Source: Nocardia brasiliensis IFM 10847
GTDB taxonomy: Bacteria; Actinomycetota; Actinomycetes; Mycobacteriales; Mycobacteriaceae
Reading direction: 5' to 3'
NCBI RefSeq assembly: GCF_000710915.1
Contig: NZ_BAUA01000027.1
Coordinates: 1-42,519, forward strand
Length of the DNA: 42,519 bases
In this document: positions 16,185 to 28,500 of the stretch, one piece after another
Numbering within the stretch: the first letter of the stretch is position 1
How the letters are laid out: each line of letters begins with the position of its first letter
Translations under genes and position numbers: made by a program
Notes under the pieces: generated by a model
What the model was told of the DNA's origin: nothing
Database searches by the model: none
The model's input: only the letters and a program-made list of their open reading frames with translations

Positions 16185-16559
16185 TCAGCTGAAGATCGTG
16201 GCACAGCGCCGGGGATCGGCCAGCACATCCCGGACCAACAGCCCGAGGTCGGTGCCGAGGCCGGTGAGCGGATACGGGAAATCGGTGACGGTATGGCCGT
16301 CGACGTGCACCTGGAACCGGGCCTGTCGCGGACCCCGCTGTTCCCAGCCGACGCCGACCGCGGGCGAATCGAGATCGAACTCGTTCGCGCCGAGCCGCAG
16401 CGTCAGCCTGCCGTCCTTGCGGTAGAACACGGCGAGGGTCTCACCGAAGTAGCCGAGCACGCCGCCCACCTGTCCGGTGGCGATGGTTGCGGCGCGCAAC
16501 GTGCCGGTGACCGGGTCGAAGGTCGCGAGCCGGCCGCCGTCGAGCGCCTGCAGGATGAC
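16185..16559 (-). other. Shared C-terminal domain (copy 1) of the giant protein
   Basis: About the last 124 residues. Landmarks are FDPVTGTLRA, GRLTLRLG, FDLDSP, TDLGLLVRDV and the terminal RRCATIFS. The same landmarks in the same order end the Pro-rich protein at the right window edge. Mostly beta by pattern, no known catalytic motif, and I do not recognise the family. Confidence 0.8.
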
Positions 16560-19500
16560 TTCCGAACTGCCCGAGCCGTTCTCGTCGTGCCAGCGGCGCC
16601 GCCGATCATCACGCCCGCCCGCGCCGCCACCGGCCGCCGCCCCCGCCATCGGAGGCACCATCGGCGGCGGCATCATCGGCGGGACAAACGGCTGTTGCGC
16701 TCCGCCGGACAGCAGCGGGTTCGGCGGGAGCCCGTGCTGACCCGGGATGCCGTTGTGGCCCTGGTTGCCGTTCTGCCCCGGGTAGCCGGGCTTGGCCACC
16801 TCGCTCGGGTACGGCGTCAGCGGCGGACGCGGCGATCCCGACCCGCCAGGTGAACCTGTCGGGTCCGGTGAGCCCGTCGGATCCGGCGATGGCGTCGGAT
16901 CCGGCGGCAACGTCGGGGTGGGCGGCGGCGTCGTCGGCGGTGTAGTGGGTGGGGTCGTCGGCGGCGTCGTCGGCGGTGTAGTGGGTGGCGTCGTCGGCGG
17001 CGGAGTCGTCGGCGGCGTGGTGGGCGGTGGCGTCGTCGGCGGCGGAGTCGTCGGCGGCGGCGTGGTGGGTGGCGGCGTCGGCCGCGGCGTGGTCGGCGTC
17101 GGCGATCCGGTCGGCCGTCCCACCGGACGATCGGCCGGACTCGTCGGCCGCGGCGAAACCGGCGGCTGCGGTGGCACCGGCGGAACCGGTGGCACCGGCG
17201 GCTTTTCGGGTTCCGGCAGCTCCGGCATCGGCGCCTTGGGCGGCGGCGGAGCCATCGCGTGCGGCGGGAACTCGAGCTCGAATTCGTGCGGCGGATGCGG
17301 GATGTGCGAACGGAACACCGGCGGCGTCAACTCGTCCTCCGCCGTGCGCGTCCGATCACCGTCGTCGCCGTCATCGTCGTCGGTCGCCCGATCCCGATCC
17401 GTGCTGTTGCCGGCACCGTCACGGTCCCGGCCCGAGCCCGAATCGCTCTGTTGCTCAGTATCGTCGGCGCCTTCCAGCACGCCGTCCTCCGAACCGGGAC
17501 GCACCGGAGCGGTGTAATCCACGGCCCCTTGCCGGTTTTCGTGCTCCGGTTCCGATCGTGGACGGTCCGGCGCACCCGTCTCCGGGGCGGCCAGTGCCGC
17601 CGCCCGAGACTCGGCGCGCGCCAATTCTTCCTCGATCCGCGCCACTTCCAGCTCGGCCGCCAGATAGTCACGGGCGGCCCGCTCCAGTTCAGCGACCTTG
17701 TCCAACCGAGCTTGCTGTTCGGTGACATCCAATGTCCGGGCGCGCAATTCGTCGCCACGCGCGACGATCTCGCTCTCGGAGCCGAGCTGGTTCGGCTCGA
17801 TCGATACGCGCAGTGCCTCGGCGGCCGCCGCGCGCGCCGCCTCGGCCCGATCCAGGGCCTCCTGCGCCCGGGTCAGTTCCTGCTCCAGACCTTCGCGACG
17901 GTCTTCCACCAGAAGGCGTTCGGTCTCGCGTTGTGCGGCGGAGTCGGGCCCGCGATCACCATCCGGCTGATTCTCGGCCGAATCGGCTTCGGTCTCAGGC
18001 AGTTCCGGCCGACCGCTGCGCACCAGCTCGCGGGCCTTCGCGAGTTCGCTGTCGTGGCGCGCGATGTTCTCTTCGAGCACCCGCACCACCTCGGTGGCGG
18101 CGTCGAAGTCGCGACGGGCCTGCGCCAGATCATCAACCCGCCGTTCACCTTCGGCATCGCTCTGCGCTGCCCGCAGGTCGGCCAGCAACGCCTCGACCGT
18201 CCGGTCGGAACCGAACATCCATTCCGGGTCCAGACCGAGGCTCTGCTCCAGCTCCAGCAGCGCATCGATACGCGTATCCAACGCCGCACGCGCCCTGTCC
18301 AATTCGAGCTGGTACCGGTCGCGTGGCAGGAACGGCGGCGGCTCCGGCAAGGGACCGACCGCATAAGGAACGCCCGCGCGCTCGCCCGTCAGCGGCGGCC
18401 GATCCGCATCCCAGTGGAAGCCGAGACCGACCGCGTGCGTGTTCGCATCGTGCCAGGTCTTGTCGTGATTCTCCGGGTCGCGCAGGAACTCCGATTCGGC
18501 CAACGCGTCGTACAGCAGCACGATGTCCTGTTTCACCGCTTTGCCCGCGACGAGACGGTTGATCGCCTCGGCGACATCGGCGAGCTGGTCCATCCGCTTC
18601 GGCACCACCCGGCCATTGGGATCGGTGTAGTCGGTGACCAGGTGCTCGTCGGTCAGCAGATGATTGAGCACCTGCTGGATCTGCTCTTTGGTGAACCGCG
18701 GCGGCGGCAAAGCGCCCTCGGCGGTGGCATCGTGCCACATGTTCGGCACCAGCTCCGCGACGATTTCGTTGATCCGCTCGTCGCTGATCCTGCCGTTGTT
18801 GCTCCGCTCGTCGAGCAGCGCGTTGCGGATGTCGGCGATGGTGTCGCGCACCAGGTCTCGATCATTGCCGTCGAACATGGCGTCCGTGCGCGCCGCCAAC
18901 TCGTCGATCTGCTTGTCGATCCGCGCCAGCTGTTCGGCGACGTCGGGCCGGGTCGGGTCGATGCCGCGGTGCCCGTCGACCAGCTGCTTGCGCACCAGGT
19001 CGATCAGCGCGCGAGCCGCGGCCTCCTGCTGGTCTTTTCCGTACTGCGCCAGCTGGTCGGCGATCTTGTCGGCGAGCTGATCGTCAGCACGGAACTTCTC
19101 GTATTCACGGTCGGCCCAGTCCTGGACCTTCTGCCACTCGGCTACCTCGTGATCGAACTGGCGCTGCAACCACTCGGGGATCTCGACATGGTCGTAGCTG
19201 GTGTGTTCGCTCGCCTCCCAGCTCCGGTACATCGGCTGGATATTGGTCTCCGGCGGTTTGTGCCAGTCGAATCCGGACCACACCGTCGCGAACGGCGGCA
19301 GCTTCTGCAGCCACGGCCGTGCCTTGACCCAGTCCCCGATCTCCGGGTGCCGCTGGATCCACGCCTTCACCTTCGGGTGATCGATCGCCGCGAGCAGCGT
19401 ACGGATATCCCGCTGAATGGCATAGAAATCCGAGCCGATGTGCACGTTGACCAGAGCGTCCTCCGGCACCCCGTCCTGGAAGTACTTCACCGGAACGTTC

Positions 19501-22500
19501 ATCGGGTTCATCGGCAGCATGTTCTTCGCGATATGCCCGGGCGGGATATCGGCGAAAGGCGTTGCCAGATCGTTGATGTAGTCGGCGAGACCGGCCCACC
19601 AGTCCGGATCACCCGGGTCGTAGGCGTCCGGCGTCTCGGCGTCGCGGTTGGTCTTCCAGTCCGGCCTGCTCGGGTTCACCGCATGCCAGACGTCGTCGCT
19701 GTCGCGCCAGCGAACCATCAACAGGCCCGGATCACCGTTGATCCAGCCCGTCTCGAGGCGTTCCACCTCGGGCCCGCGCGAGACCACCGTTTCCCGGCCG
19801 GGCGCGGTGTGCCGGTATTCGATCTGCGGCGACCGCATCATGCCCTGCGCCACATCGGAATTCGTCCGGATCGCGTGCTCGAGTGCGGCATCGTGCCCGG
19901 CTCGCGGTTTGTCCGAGGTCGAAACGGGCCCGAAGACCACGATGCGCGGCCGTTCCCCGCCGAAGTAGCCGACCTGGTCGGTCACCATCCGCCCGCCCTC
20001 GGCCGTGAGCGCATCGCGCCAGCCCGCGACCTCGTGCCAGCGCTCGGTGAGCGCGGTCATCTGGTCCTGCAACCGGGTCATCGCGTTGTCGGCCCTGATC
20101 ACATCCGCGGCCGCGGTGGCGAGCACGTCGAGCATCGCCGGCCGATCAGGGTCGGTGCCGTCGTCGGTACGCAGGTGGTGATCGATCGTGTCGGCCAGTC
20201 GCTGCGGCTCCGGGCCCAGGTCGGTCAGCGGAATGCTCAATCGCTCCGCCAGATCCTCCAGCACCGCGCGTGGCCGCCTGCTCTCCTGGAAGATGGCGGC
20301 CTGCCTGCCCGCCAGCTGATCCAGTTCGGCGACAACGTCATCGGAGAGCGGACGGTCCCGATCCACGCCCTGCCGCTGCAGTTCGTTGAGCCTGGCATCG
20401 ATGCCCGTGACGAGTTGGTCGAGCCGGTTGAACTCCCGGACCGACTGCTGCAGGCTGCGGATGGCTTGTTCGCGCAGTTCCCGCTCAGGCCCCGCCACCT
20501 GTTCGTGCACCACCCGGCCGGGACTGTCGAGATTGCCGGGCACCCGCACCGTTCGGGTGCGCGCCTCCTGGTAGAGGTCGAGCACCCGCCGGTCGAACGC
20601 GTCACCGCTCAGCTCCGGCACATCCAGCCGCCGCGCGAGGTCATCCCTTGCGGCACGGGCGGTTTCCCGTTCCCGCGCTCGATCCGCCCGCTCCTCGAGC
20701 AGCCGGTCGTATTCGGCCTCACGGGTTTCCAGCGGCGCGTACTCGGCGTCCAGCCGGGCCAGCTCGGTGGTCAACCGCGCGAGCGTTTCCTCGTCGGTCG
20801 CGATCCGATTGCACAGCCGCTCCAGCTCTTTCACCCGGAGCACGTCGTGCGGCAGCCGTTCCTGACCCTCGATGCGGTGGTGGTTCAACTCGCGCAGCGT
20901 GTCGGCCAGGGCATCGCCCGGACGCAGCGCCGCCCAGTCGTCGGACGGATCGACGCCGAGCAGCGTGGCGAGCTCGTCGCGCCGGCGCACCGCGCTGTCG
21001 CGGTCGGCGATCACCTGATCGCGCGACTCGACCAGTTCGGCGCGACGCTCGGCGGGATCCACCTCCGGCGTCGGCGCCGGGTCAGGATCCGGCGGGGGTG
21101 GCCCGCTTTCAGGTTCGGCAGCACCCTTCGGTTTCGTTGTGCCGCTTTCATTTTCGGGGCTGACCGGCTGTTCGGGAGCACCCGGGCGCTGCGGGCCACC
21201 CGGCTGCCGCGGACTCGCGCCACCCGGCTCGCCCGGTCCGCTCGACGGATCTTCTGGCGGCATCGGACCGTCGTCCGGTCGCACGTTCTGCTCGAGAATC
21301 GTCAACCGATCGAGCACGGATTGATACCACTCGGGGTGCGCGGCGAACTCCGGCTCCATCGCCTCGACCCGGCGGCGGATCTCGGCGAGTTCGGCGGCAC
21401 TGACCTCGTGCTGACGCCAGTGGATCGTGCCGTCGGCGCCGCGATCGAAGAAGTGGTAGGCGAACCCACTGGTGGTTTCGGCGTCACCACGCCGGCCACC
21501 GACGAACGCGAGGCTGTGATCGATGCCGCTGATCTGACCGTCCCGGGTGGCCAGCCAGTTCGTCATGCCGCGGTCCGGCATCCGGATCAGCACGTCCAAC
21601 AGACCCATACGCACACCGGCGGGAGTGTCGGTGAGCCCGGTCTGCTGCGGGCTCCAGGCTCCCGGATGCAGGCTGCTCGGCCAGTCGCCCGGCATGAACT
21701 GCATGAAGATCATGTTGTCGCTGACCCGGATGATGTGCGGCACGTTCGCCCCGACCGCCCGGCCGACCAGCGCCGCAAGCACTTCCGCGTCGGCATGGAT
21801 CGGGTTGCTCAGCGTCTTGCGGATCAGTTGTGTGCCGTCGGCGAGGGTGATCAGCTCGACCCGCTCGGCCATCTGCAGCGCGCCCTCGCTGAGGATCTCG
21901 ACGCGGATCGCCTCGCCCGAGGTCGGTGCGTTCTCGACCCGAGCCACCGCCCGGGCGAGATCGGCTGCGCCCGTGTCTGATTCGTTCGGGTCACGAGGAG
22001 TCGCACCCTGCGGCGGGCGGTTCGGGCCACCCTCGGAGCCGTCGCCCGGATCGCCGACGGGCGGTGTCGCCGGCGGTTGCGGCGGCTTCTTCCCGCCGCC
22101 CGCGCCCTCCGCTTCGGGCGGGGCGGGCGGTTCCTGCGGCACTTCGGCTTTCGCTTCCCGCGGACGTGAACCATCGCCCGGCTCAGGCGTTGTGCGCGAA
22201 GCGGGAGTCTCGTTCGACTGCCCCGGACGTGCCGGTGCGCCACCGTCGCCGGGAGTCGGCCGCGGGCCCGGTACAACCGGCTCGCCCACCGGGGCCGCGC
22301 CGCTCGGCGGAAGCAGATCTACGACGGTCACGCGGCCTTGGTCGTCGACCTGAACTTGCCGATAGACGACCTCGATGTGCTGCCGCGCCAAGGAATCACG
22401 CAGATCGGCGCCGACAATATGCTCCGGTGCACGGAAGGGAGAGACCACGAGCACCCGCTGCGGATCCCCGGGCAGCAGCGCGACACCGTCGGTGTTCGCC

Positions 22501-25500
22501 AGCGGTTGTCCCTCGGTGGCGAGCACGTCACGCGCGATCACCGCGGCGGCTTCGGCGCACAGGTCGCCCTTGGACCGCACCGACTCGTGGTACTGGCCGA
22601 GGCTCTGTGTCAGCGTACCCATCAACCGGGTGACCTCGGCATACCGCTGCTGCGCGGCATTGCGGTCGTCGAAGTACTGCACCATCTCCTCGGGCCGGAT
22701 GCCGGTGCGGTTGTTCAGTTCGGTGATCCGGGCGTCGGCGGCGTCGGCGACTTCCCGCGCGCGCTCCTCCATCTGCCGCGGATTCAGGCCGTCGGGGTCG
22801 ACGCCGAGCCCGCGCAGTGCCGCTCGCGCCCCATCGAGCAGTTGCGCACCACGGGCCGCCTCGTCGGCGATCCGCGTAACAAGGCTCTCGAATTCCGCTG
22901 TGCGGGTGCTGGGTTCGTACGCGCGTGGCGCACCGACCGTCGACCACTGCCCCTGCGGCGCACCGGCCTGCGGACGGTTGACCGCACCCGGAACACCCGG
23001 GTCCCCGGTAGCCGCACCGACCTCGGCCTGTCGACCGGCGCCGGGATCACCCGCACCGACCTGTTCGCCCGTCCGCGGCGAAGCGCCGACCACCGGAGTC
23101 TGCCCGACCGGCGCAACCCCACCGGTCTGCGGAGCCGGACGCGATGGCACCGCTTCGCCGGCCTGCGGCGTTTGTACCGGCCCGCCCTCGCCCGTGTGCG
23201 GGGCCGCACCGGTCACCGGAGTCGTGCGCGGAACTGCACCGGCAGAAGGTGTTTCGCGCACCGGCGGTACAGCCCCGGACTGCGGAGCCGGACGCGACAC
23301 GTCACCTGATTGCTGGGCCGGACGTGGCGGCACGGCTGCACCCGGCTGCGGGGTTTCAGCGGTCGGCGGTCGCTTCGCGCCGCCGCCGTCGCTCGGGGAG
23401 TCGGGTTCCGGGCGGGAAACAGGCTGCGCGGCGGCGTCCGGCGGATCGACGCGATGCACCTGGGTGCGACCGTCTTCACCGACGACGAGACGGAAAAGCA
23501 CCACGTTGTCGCGGTTCGGCCCGACAACGTCGGCGAGGTCGGGATGCTGCGCGACCGCCCGATCGAGCAGCGTCGCGGGTTGCGCCGATTCACCGCGCAG
23601 CACAACCACCACCTGGCGCGGATCACCATCGGTCACACCGACCTGCGGCAGACCCGTGAGCGGACGAGCGCCGACCTGGGCCAGCACATTGTCCCGAAGC
23701 TGTTGCGTGAGTTGCTGATCCAGCTCGGCAGCAATGCGCTCGGCATCGCCCTTCCGCTCGAACGCATTCTCGGCCTCGGCCTGATCGCGCGCCTGCTGCA
23801 ACTGCTGCTCGGCCTCGTCGCGGGCCCGCAGCGCGTCGGCCTTGGCCTGTTCCAGCCGATCGATCTCCGGGTGCTGCTGCGGCGTTTGCGCGACCGGCAA
23901 CCGCTTCGCGGCACCGCCATCGCTGGGCGCGTCGGGCTCCGGCCGCACGGCGCGCAGCGGCGGCGCATCCGGCGGGTCTTCCCGATGGACCTGCGTGCGC
24001 CCGTCTTCGCCGGGAGTGAGCCGGAAGACGATGGCATTGTCACGGTTCGGCCCGACGAGGTCACCGAGCTCCGGATGCGCTGCGACCGCTCGGTCCAGCA
24101 ACGTGGTCGGATCCGACTCCCCGCGCACCACCACGACCACGCGACGCGGATCACCATCGGTCACACCGACCTGCGGCAGATCCGGCAACGGACGTGCATC
24201 GACATCGGCCAGCGCGTTATCCCGAAGCTGCTGTGTGAGTTGACGATCCAGCTCGGCCGCATCCCGCTCGGCGAACCGCTGCCGCTCGAACGCCGCCTCC
24301 GCCTCGGCCTGATCGCGTGCCTGCTGCAACTGCTGCTCGGCCTCGTCCCGAGCCCGCAACGCATCGGCCTTGGCCTGCTCCAGCCGATCGATCTCGGCCT
24401 GGCGGCGCTGCGCTTCCGTTTCGGCGGCCCGCTGCCGCTCGGCGAGCGCCTCGGGCGATTCCAGCGGTTCCGGCCGTGCGGGCGAATCCGGTTCCCCGGC
24501 AGCCAGTTCCATCCGCTGGGGCCGCGGCAGCGCGCGGTCGGCGTCGTACTGCTCGAGGCGGTCTTCCAACCGGGTCACCTCTGCGGCGGCAGCATCGAAC
24601 TCTTGTAGCGCCTTGGTCAGGTCGTCGATGCGCTGGCGCCCTGCCTCGTCCGGCTGCTCCGCGCGCAGCTCCGCCAGCCGGGGCGCAGGGTCCTGCGCGA
24701 ACACCACGTCCGCGTCGACCCCCGCCGCTCTGGCCGCCTCGAGCAAGGCGTCGGTGCGCGCTTCCCACGCAACCCGAGCCTTGGCGAGCTGGAGCTCGTA
24801 GCGATCCCGGGGCAGGAACGGTTCCGGCGGGTTGAGCGGTTCGGGCGCATACGGGATGCCGGCCCGCTCTTCGGTCAGCGGTGGACGATTCGCGTCCCAG
24901 TGATAGCCCTCGGCGACGGCGTGCGCGTTCGCGTGATGCCAGGTCTTGCCCGCGTTCGCCGGGTCACGCAGGTAGTTGGACTCGGCGAGCGCGTCGAGCA
25001 GCAGCACGATATCCGCGGGCAGCGGTTCGCCTTTGACGATCCGATTGATGGCCTCGGCGACATCGGCCAGCTGATCCATCCGCCGCAGCACCGGCCGGCC
25101 GCTCGGATCGGTGTGATCGCTGGCCAGGTGCTCGTCGAAGAGCAGATGGTCCAGGATCTGCCGCAGCTGCGCGGTGGTGAACTCCGGGAAATCGAGCCGG
25201 GGCGTGACGTAGTCGAAGTCCAGATCCGGCGGTTTCAGGGCCGGGTTCTGCCGTTCGATTTCCGGGGTCAGCGGACGCATCGCCGGGGTCAGTTCCGTGA
25301 CGAGGCGCGCGATGTCGGCGTCGGTGATCGGGCGCTCGTTCCGAATGTTCAACAGCTGCTGGCGAATATCGGCGATCTGGTCGCGGACCTCGACCCGGTT
25401 GTCGGTGTCGAAGTGGTTGGCGAACTTGTGGGCGAGCCGATCGATCTGCTCGTTGATCAGTTGCAACTGCTTGTCGACATCCGGACGGCTCAGGTCGACA

Positions 25501-28500
25501 CCGCGATGCGGATCCACCAGTTCCTCGCGGATGTGCTTCAGCACGTCCTCCGCACCGGCTACCCGCTGCTGCTGGCGGTAGTCGGCCAACGGCTCGGCCA
25601 TCCGATCGGCCAGCTGGTCGTCGGCGCGGAATCGCTCGTATTCGCGGTCGGCCCACTGCTGCACCTCGCGCCAGCGCGCGACATCGGCGTCGATCGAGCG
25701 CTGCAACCACTCCGGAATCTCGACCCGGTGACCGAGCGGCGCATGCTCCGAGGGTTCCCACCGCCGGTACATCGGCTGGATATTGGACTCCGGCGGCTTG
25801 TACCAGTCGAACGACGACCACACGGTGCCGAAGATCGGCAACTTCTGCAACCACGGACGCGCCTTGACCCAGTCGCCGATCTCCGGATGACGATGGATCC
25901 AGTCCCGGACCATCGGGTGGTCGATGGCCGCGAACAGGGTGCGCAGATTCCGTTGGATGGCATAGACATCCCCGCCGAGGTGGATGGTCTCGATCGAATC
26001 CGGGTCGACACCTAGGCCGTCGTAGAGCACCGGCGCGCTCATCGGATTCATCGGCAACATGTTCTTCGCGATATGCCCTGGCGGGATATCGGCGAAAGGC
26101 GTTGCCAGATCGTTGATGAAATCGGCGAGGCCCGCCCACCAGTCGGGGTTGGGCTCCTCCCAGTGATCCGGCGTGCCGTCCTCACGGTTGGTGCGCCACT
26201 CGGGCCTGGCCGGATTGACCGGATGCCACTGCCCGTCACCGTCCTGCCAGCGGACCACCAACATGCCGGGATCCCCGTTGATCCAACCGGTTTCGGTGCG
26301 CTCGATCCGGGGACCGGGCATACCGGTGTCGCGCCACCCGCCTGCCCGATCGGTGACGATCTGGTGGTACTCGACGCGCGGATGCCGCAGCATCGCCTGC
26401 GCGGCAGCGGGACTGCGGTTCAACGCGTCGCGCAGCGCGTCATCGAACGCGCGGTGCGGGTTCTCGAATTCGGCACGCGGGCCGAACACGATGATCCGCG
26501 GGCGCTCACCGTAGATGACGCCTACGCGGTCGGTCACCATGTGCCCGCCCTGCGCGGTGATGAGGTCACGCCACAACCCGGTGACGCGGGCCATCTCGTC
26601 TTCGAGTCTGCCGATGGCGTTGTCGGCCGCGAGCACATCCGAGGCCGCGGACTCCAGAAGATCGAGCATCGCGAGGCGGTCGGCCATTTCGTCGACCCGC
26701 ATCGTCCGCGAACGCTGGTGTTCCATCTCCTCGGCCAGCCGCTGTGGACTCTCCAGCAAGCTGCCCTCATCGATCCGCAACGCGCGCGCCAGATCGGTGA
26801 CCATCATGCGCTGCACCCTGGTGTCGCGGAGCAGCTCGGTGCGCTCACCCGCCAGCCGATCCAGTTCGGGGGCAAGGTCTTCGGTCGGCGGCCGATCGAG
26901 ACCGACACCGTCTTCACGCAGCTGGGCCATCCGTGCGTCGATCTGTTCGATCGCCCGATCGAGCCGGTTGAACTCCGCGAGCGCCTCCGCGAGTTCACGG
27001 ATCTCCCGTTGCCGCGCCACCGCTTCGGGCCCGGACAGCGGCTCGCGGACGATCCGCTCCATACTGTCCAGACCACCGCGCACGTGCACCTTGCGACCCT
27101 GCGACTCGTCGTACAGGTCGAGCACCCGGCGCTCGAACGCGTCGCCGTCGAGATCGGAAATACCGTGCCGCACCGCCAATTCGTCCCGGATGGCCCGTGC
27201 CGCTTCGCGATCCTGGAACAGCTGCCGCCGCTGCTCGAGCAAGCGGTCGTATTCGCCCTCGGGGGTCTCGTTGCGCGCAGCCGCCTCACGCTCCGCGGCG
27301 AGCAACGCCAAATCCCGGTCGATCCTGGCGATTTCGGCGTCCGCGTCGGCGATCCGGCTCACCTGGTGTTCCAGATCCCGGACTCGCTCCGCGACCACTG
27401 CCTGTTCGCGCAACTCCGTGGTGCGCCCGAGGACCTCATCGATCGTGTCGGACAGGTTCTCGGGCCGCAGGCCGGGCGCGTCGACATCGGAGTCCACCCG
27501 CAAGCGCATCGCGAGTTCGGTGCGCTGCCGCAGCGCATCCGCGCGCTCGGCGAGCGCACGGTCGCGCGCGGCCTCGAGTTCCTGCTGCCGCTGGGCGAAC
27601 ACTTCCTCCGGTGTCGGTGTCGGCTGCTCAGGTGTGGGCGGTTCCGGCGTCGGCGCGGGCTCCTCGGGTGTCGGCGTCTGCTCCGGTTCGCGCGCCGCCG
27701 GCTCCTCCGGGTTCTGCCGGTCGCCGTTGTTCGCATCCTCGTCGCCCGGATCACCCACGCGCGGTGGGGTTTCCGGCGGCTTCTTGCCGCCACCGGCGCC
27801 CGCGGCTTCCGGTTCGGTCGCCGACTCGCCGAGCGGCCAGACCTTTCTGTCGCCCGGATGCGGCGGTTCACCTTCGGACTCGCCTGTGCGGCTCCGGTTT
27901 TCGGGATCCTCGGCGCGGTGTCGACCGGCCGGCTCCGGCGGGGCCTCGGCGGCGACCCGCGGCAGCACGCCGTCGGCGATATCGCGAGAGAACTCGGCCC
28001 GCATCGCGGCCATGCGCGCCTGCCATTCGGCGTGATCAGCGCGCATCTGCGACGCCCAGTCAGCAGGTCCGGTATCGGCGATCTGCCGCATCGCCGCCGC
28101 GTGCTCGGCAGCCATCCGCGCCGTCCACTCCGCCTGTTCGGCGCGCATCCGTGCGGACCAATCCGCGAGGCTCTCGTGCCCGTCCTCGTCCCGGGCGGGT
28201 GTCGCCTCGGAGTCGTCGCCCGCCCGCATCGGTGGCTCGCCCGCAGGCCGCGGTGCGGCCTCGGAGTCTGAAACCCGTGGCGGTACAGCTGGGTCGGCGG
28301 GTGCGTCAGCACGCTGGGCGCCGCCCGCATCGGGCCGCGGCAGGCGCGGCGGCAGTGCGTCGGCGCCCAACGCCGCCAAGTCCAGCAGCATCCGGTGCAG
28401 GACCTGGGCGGGCTCGCTCGCGCGGGAGCCGTTGAGTTCGACGTCCAGGAAGGCGTCGGCGACCGCCTCGCCCGGGTTGAAGACGCCGTCCTGGTCGAAG

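Noticed and set aside
16920..17090. Possible CRISPR-like array
   Set aside because: The short repeats are 12-15 base in-frame units encoding TTPP with no spacers. It is a Pro/Thr stalk.
17259..21980. 1573-codon plus-strand open frame
   Set aside because: It lies antisense to the giant gene. The residues are Arg/His/Gln-rich with no domain, and the minus-strand frame has conserved repeats and motifs. It is a high-GC shadow frame.
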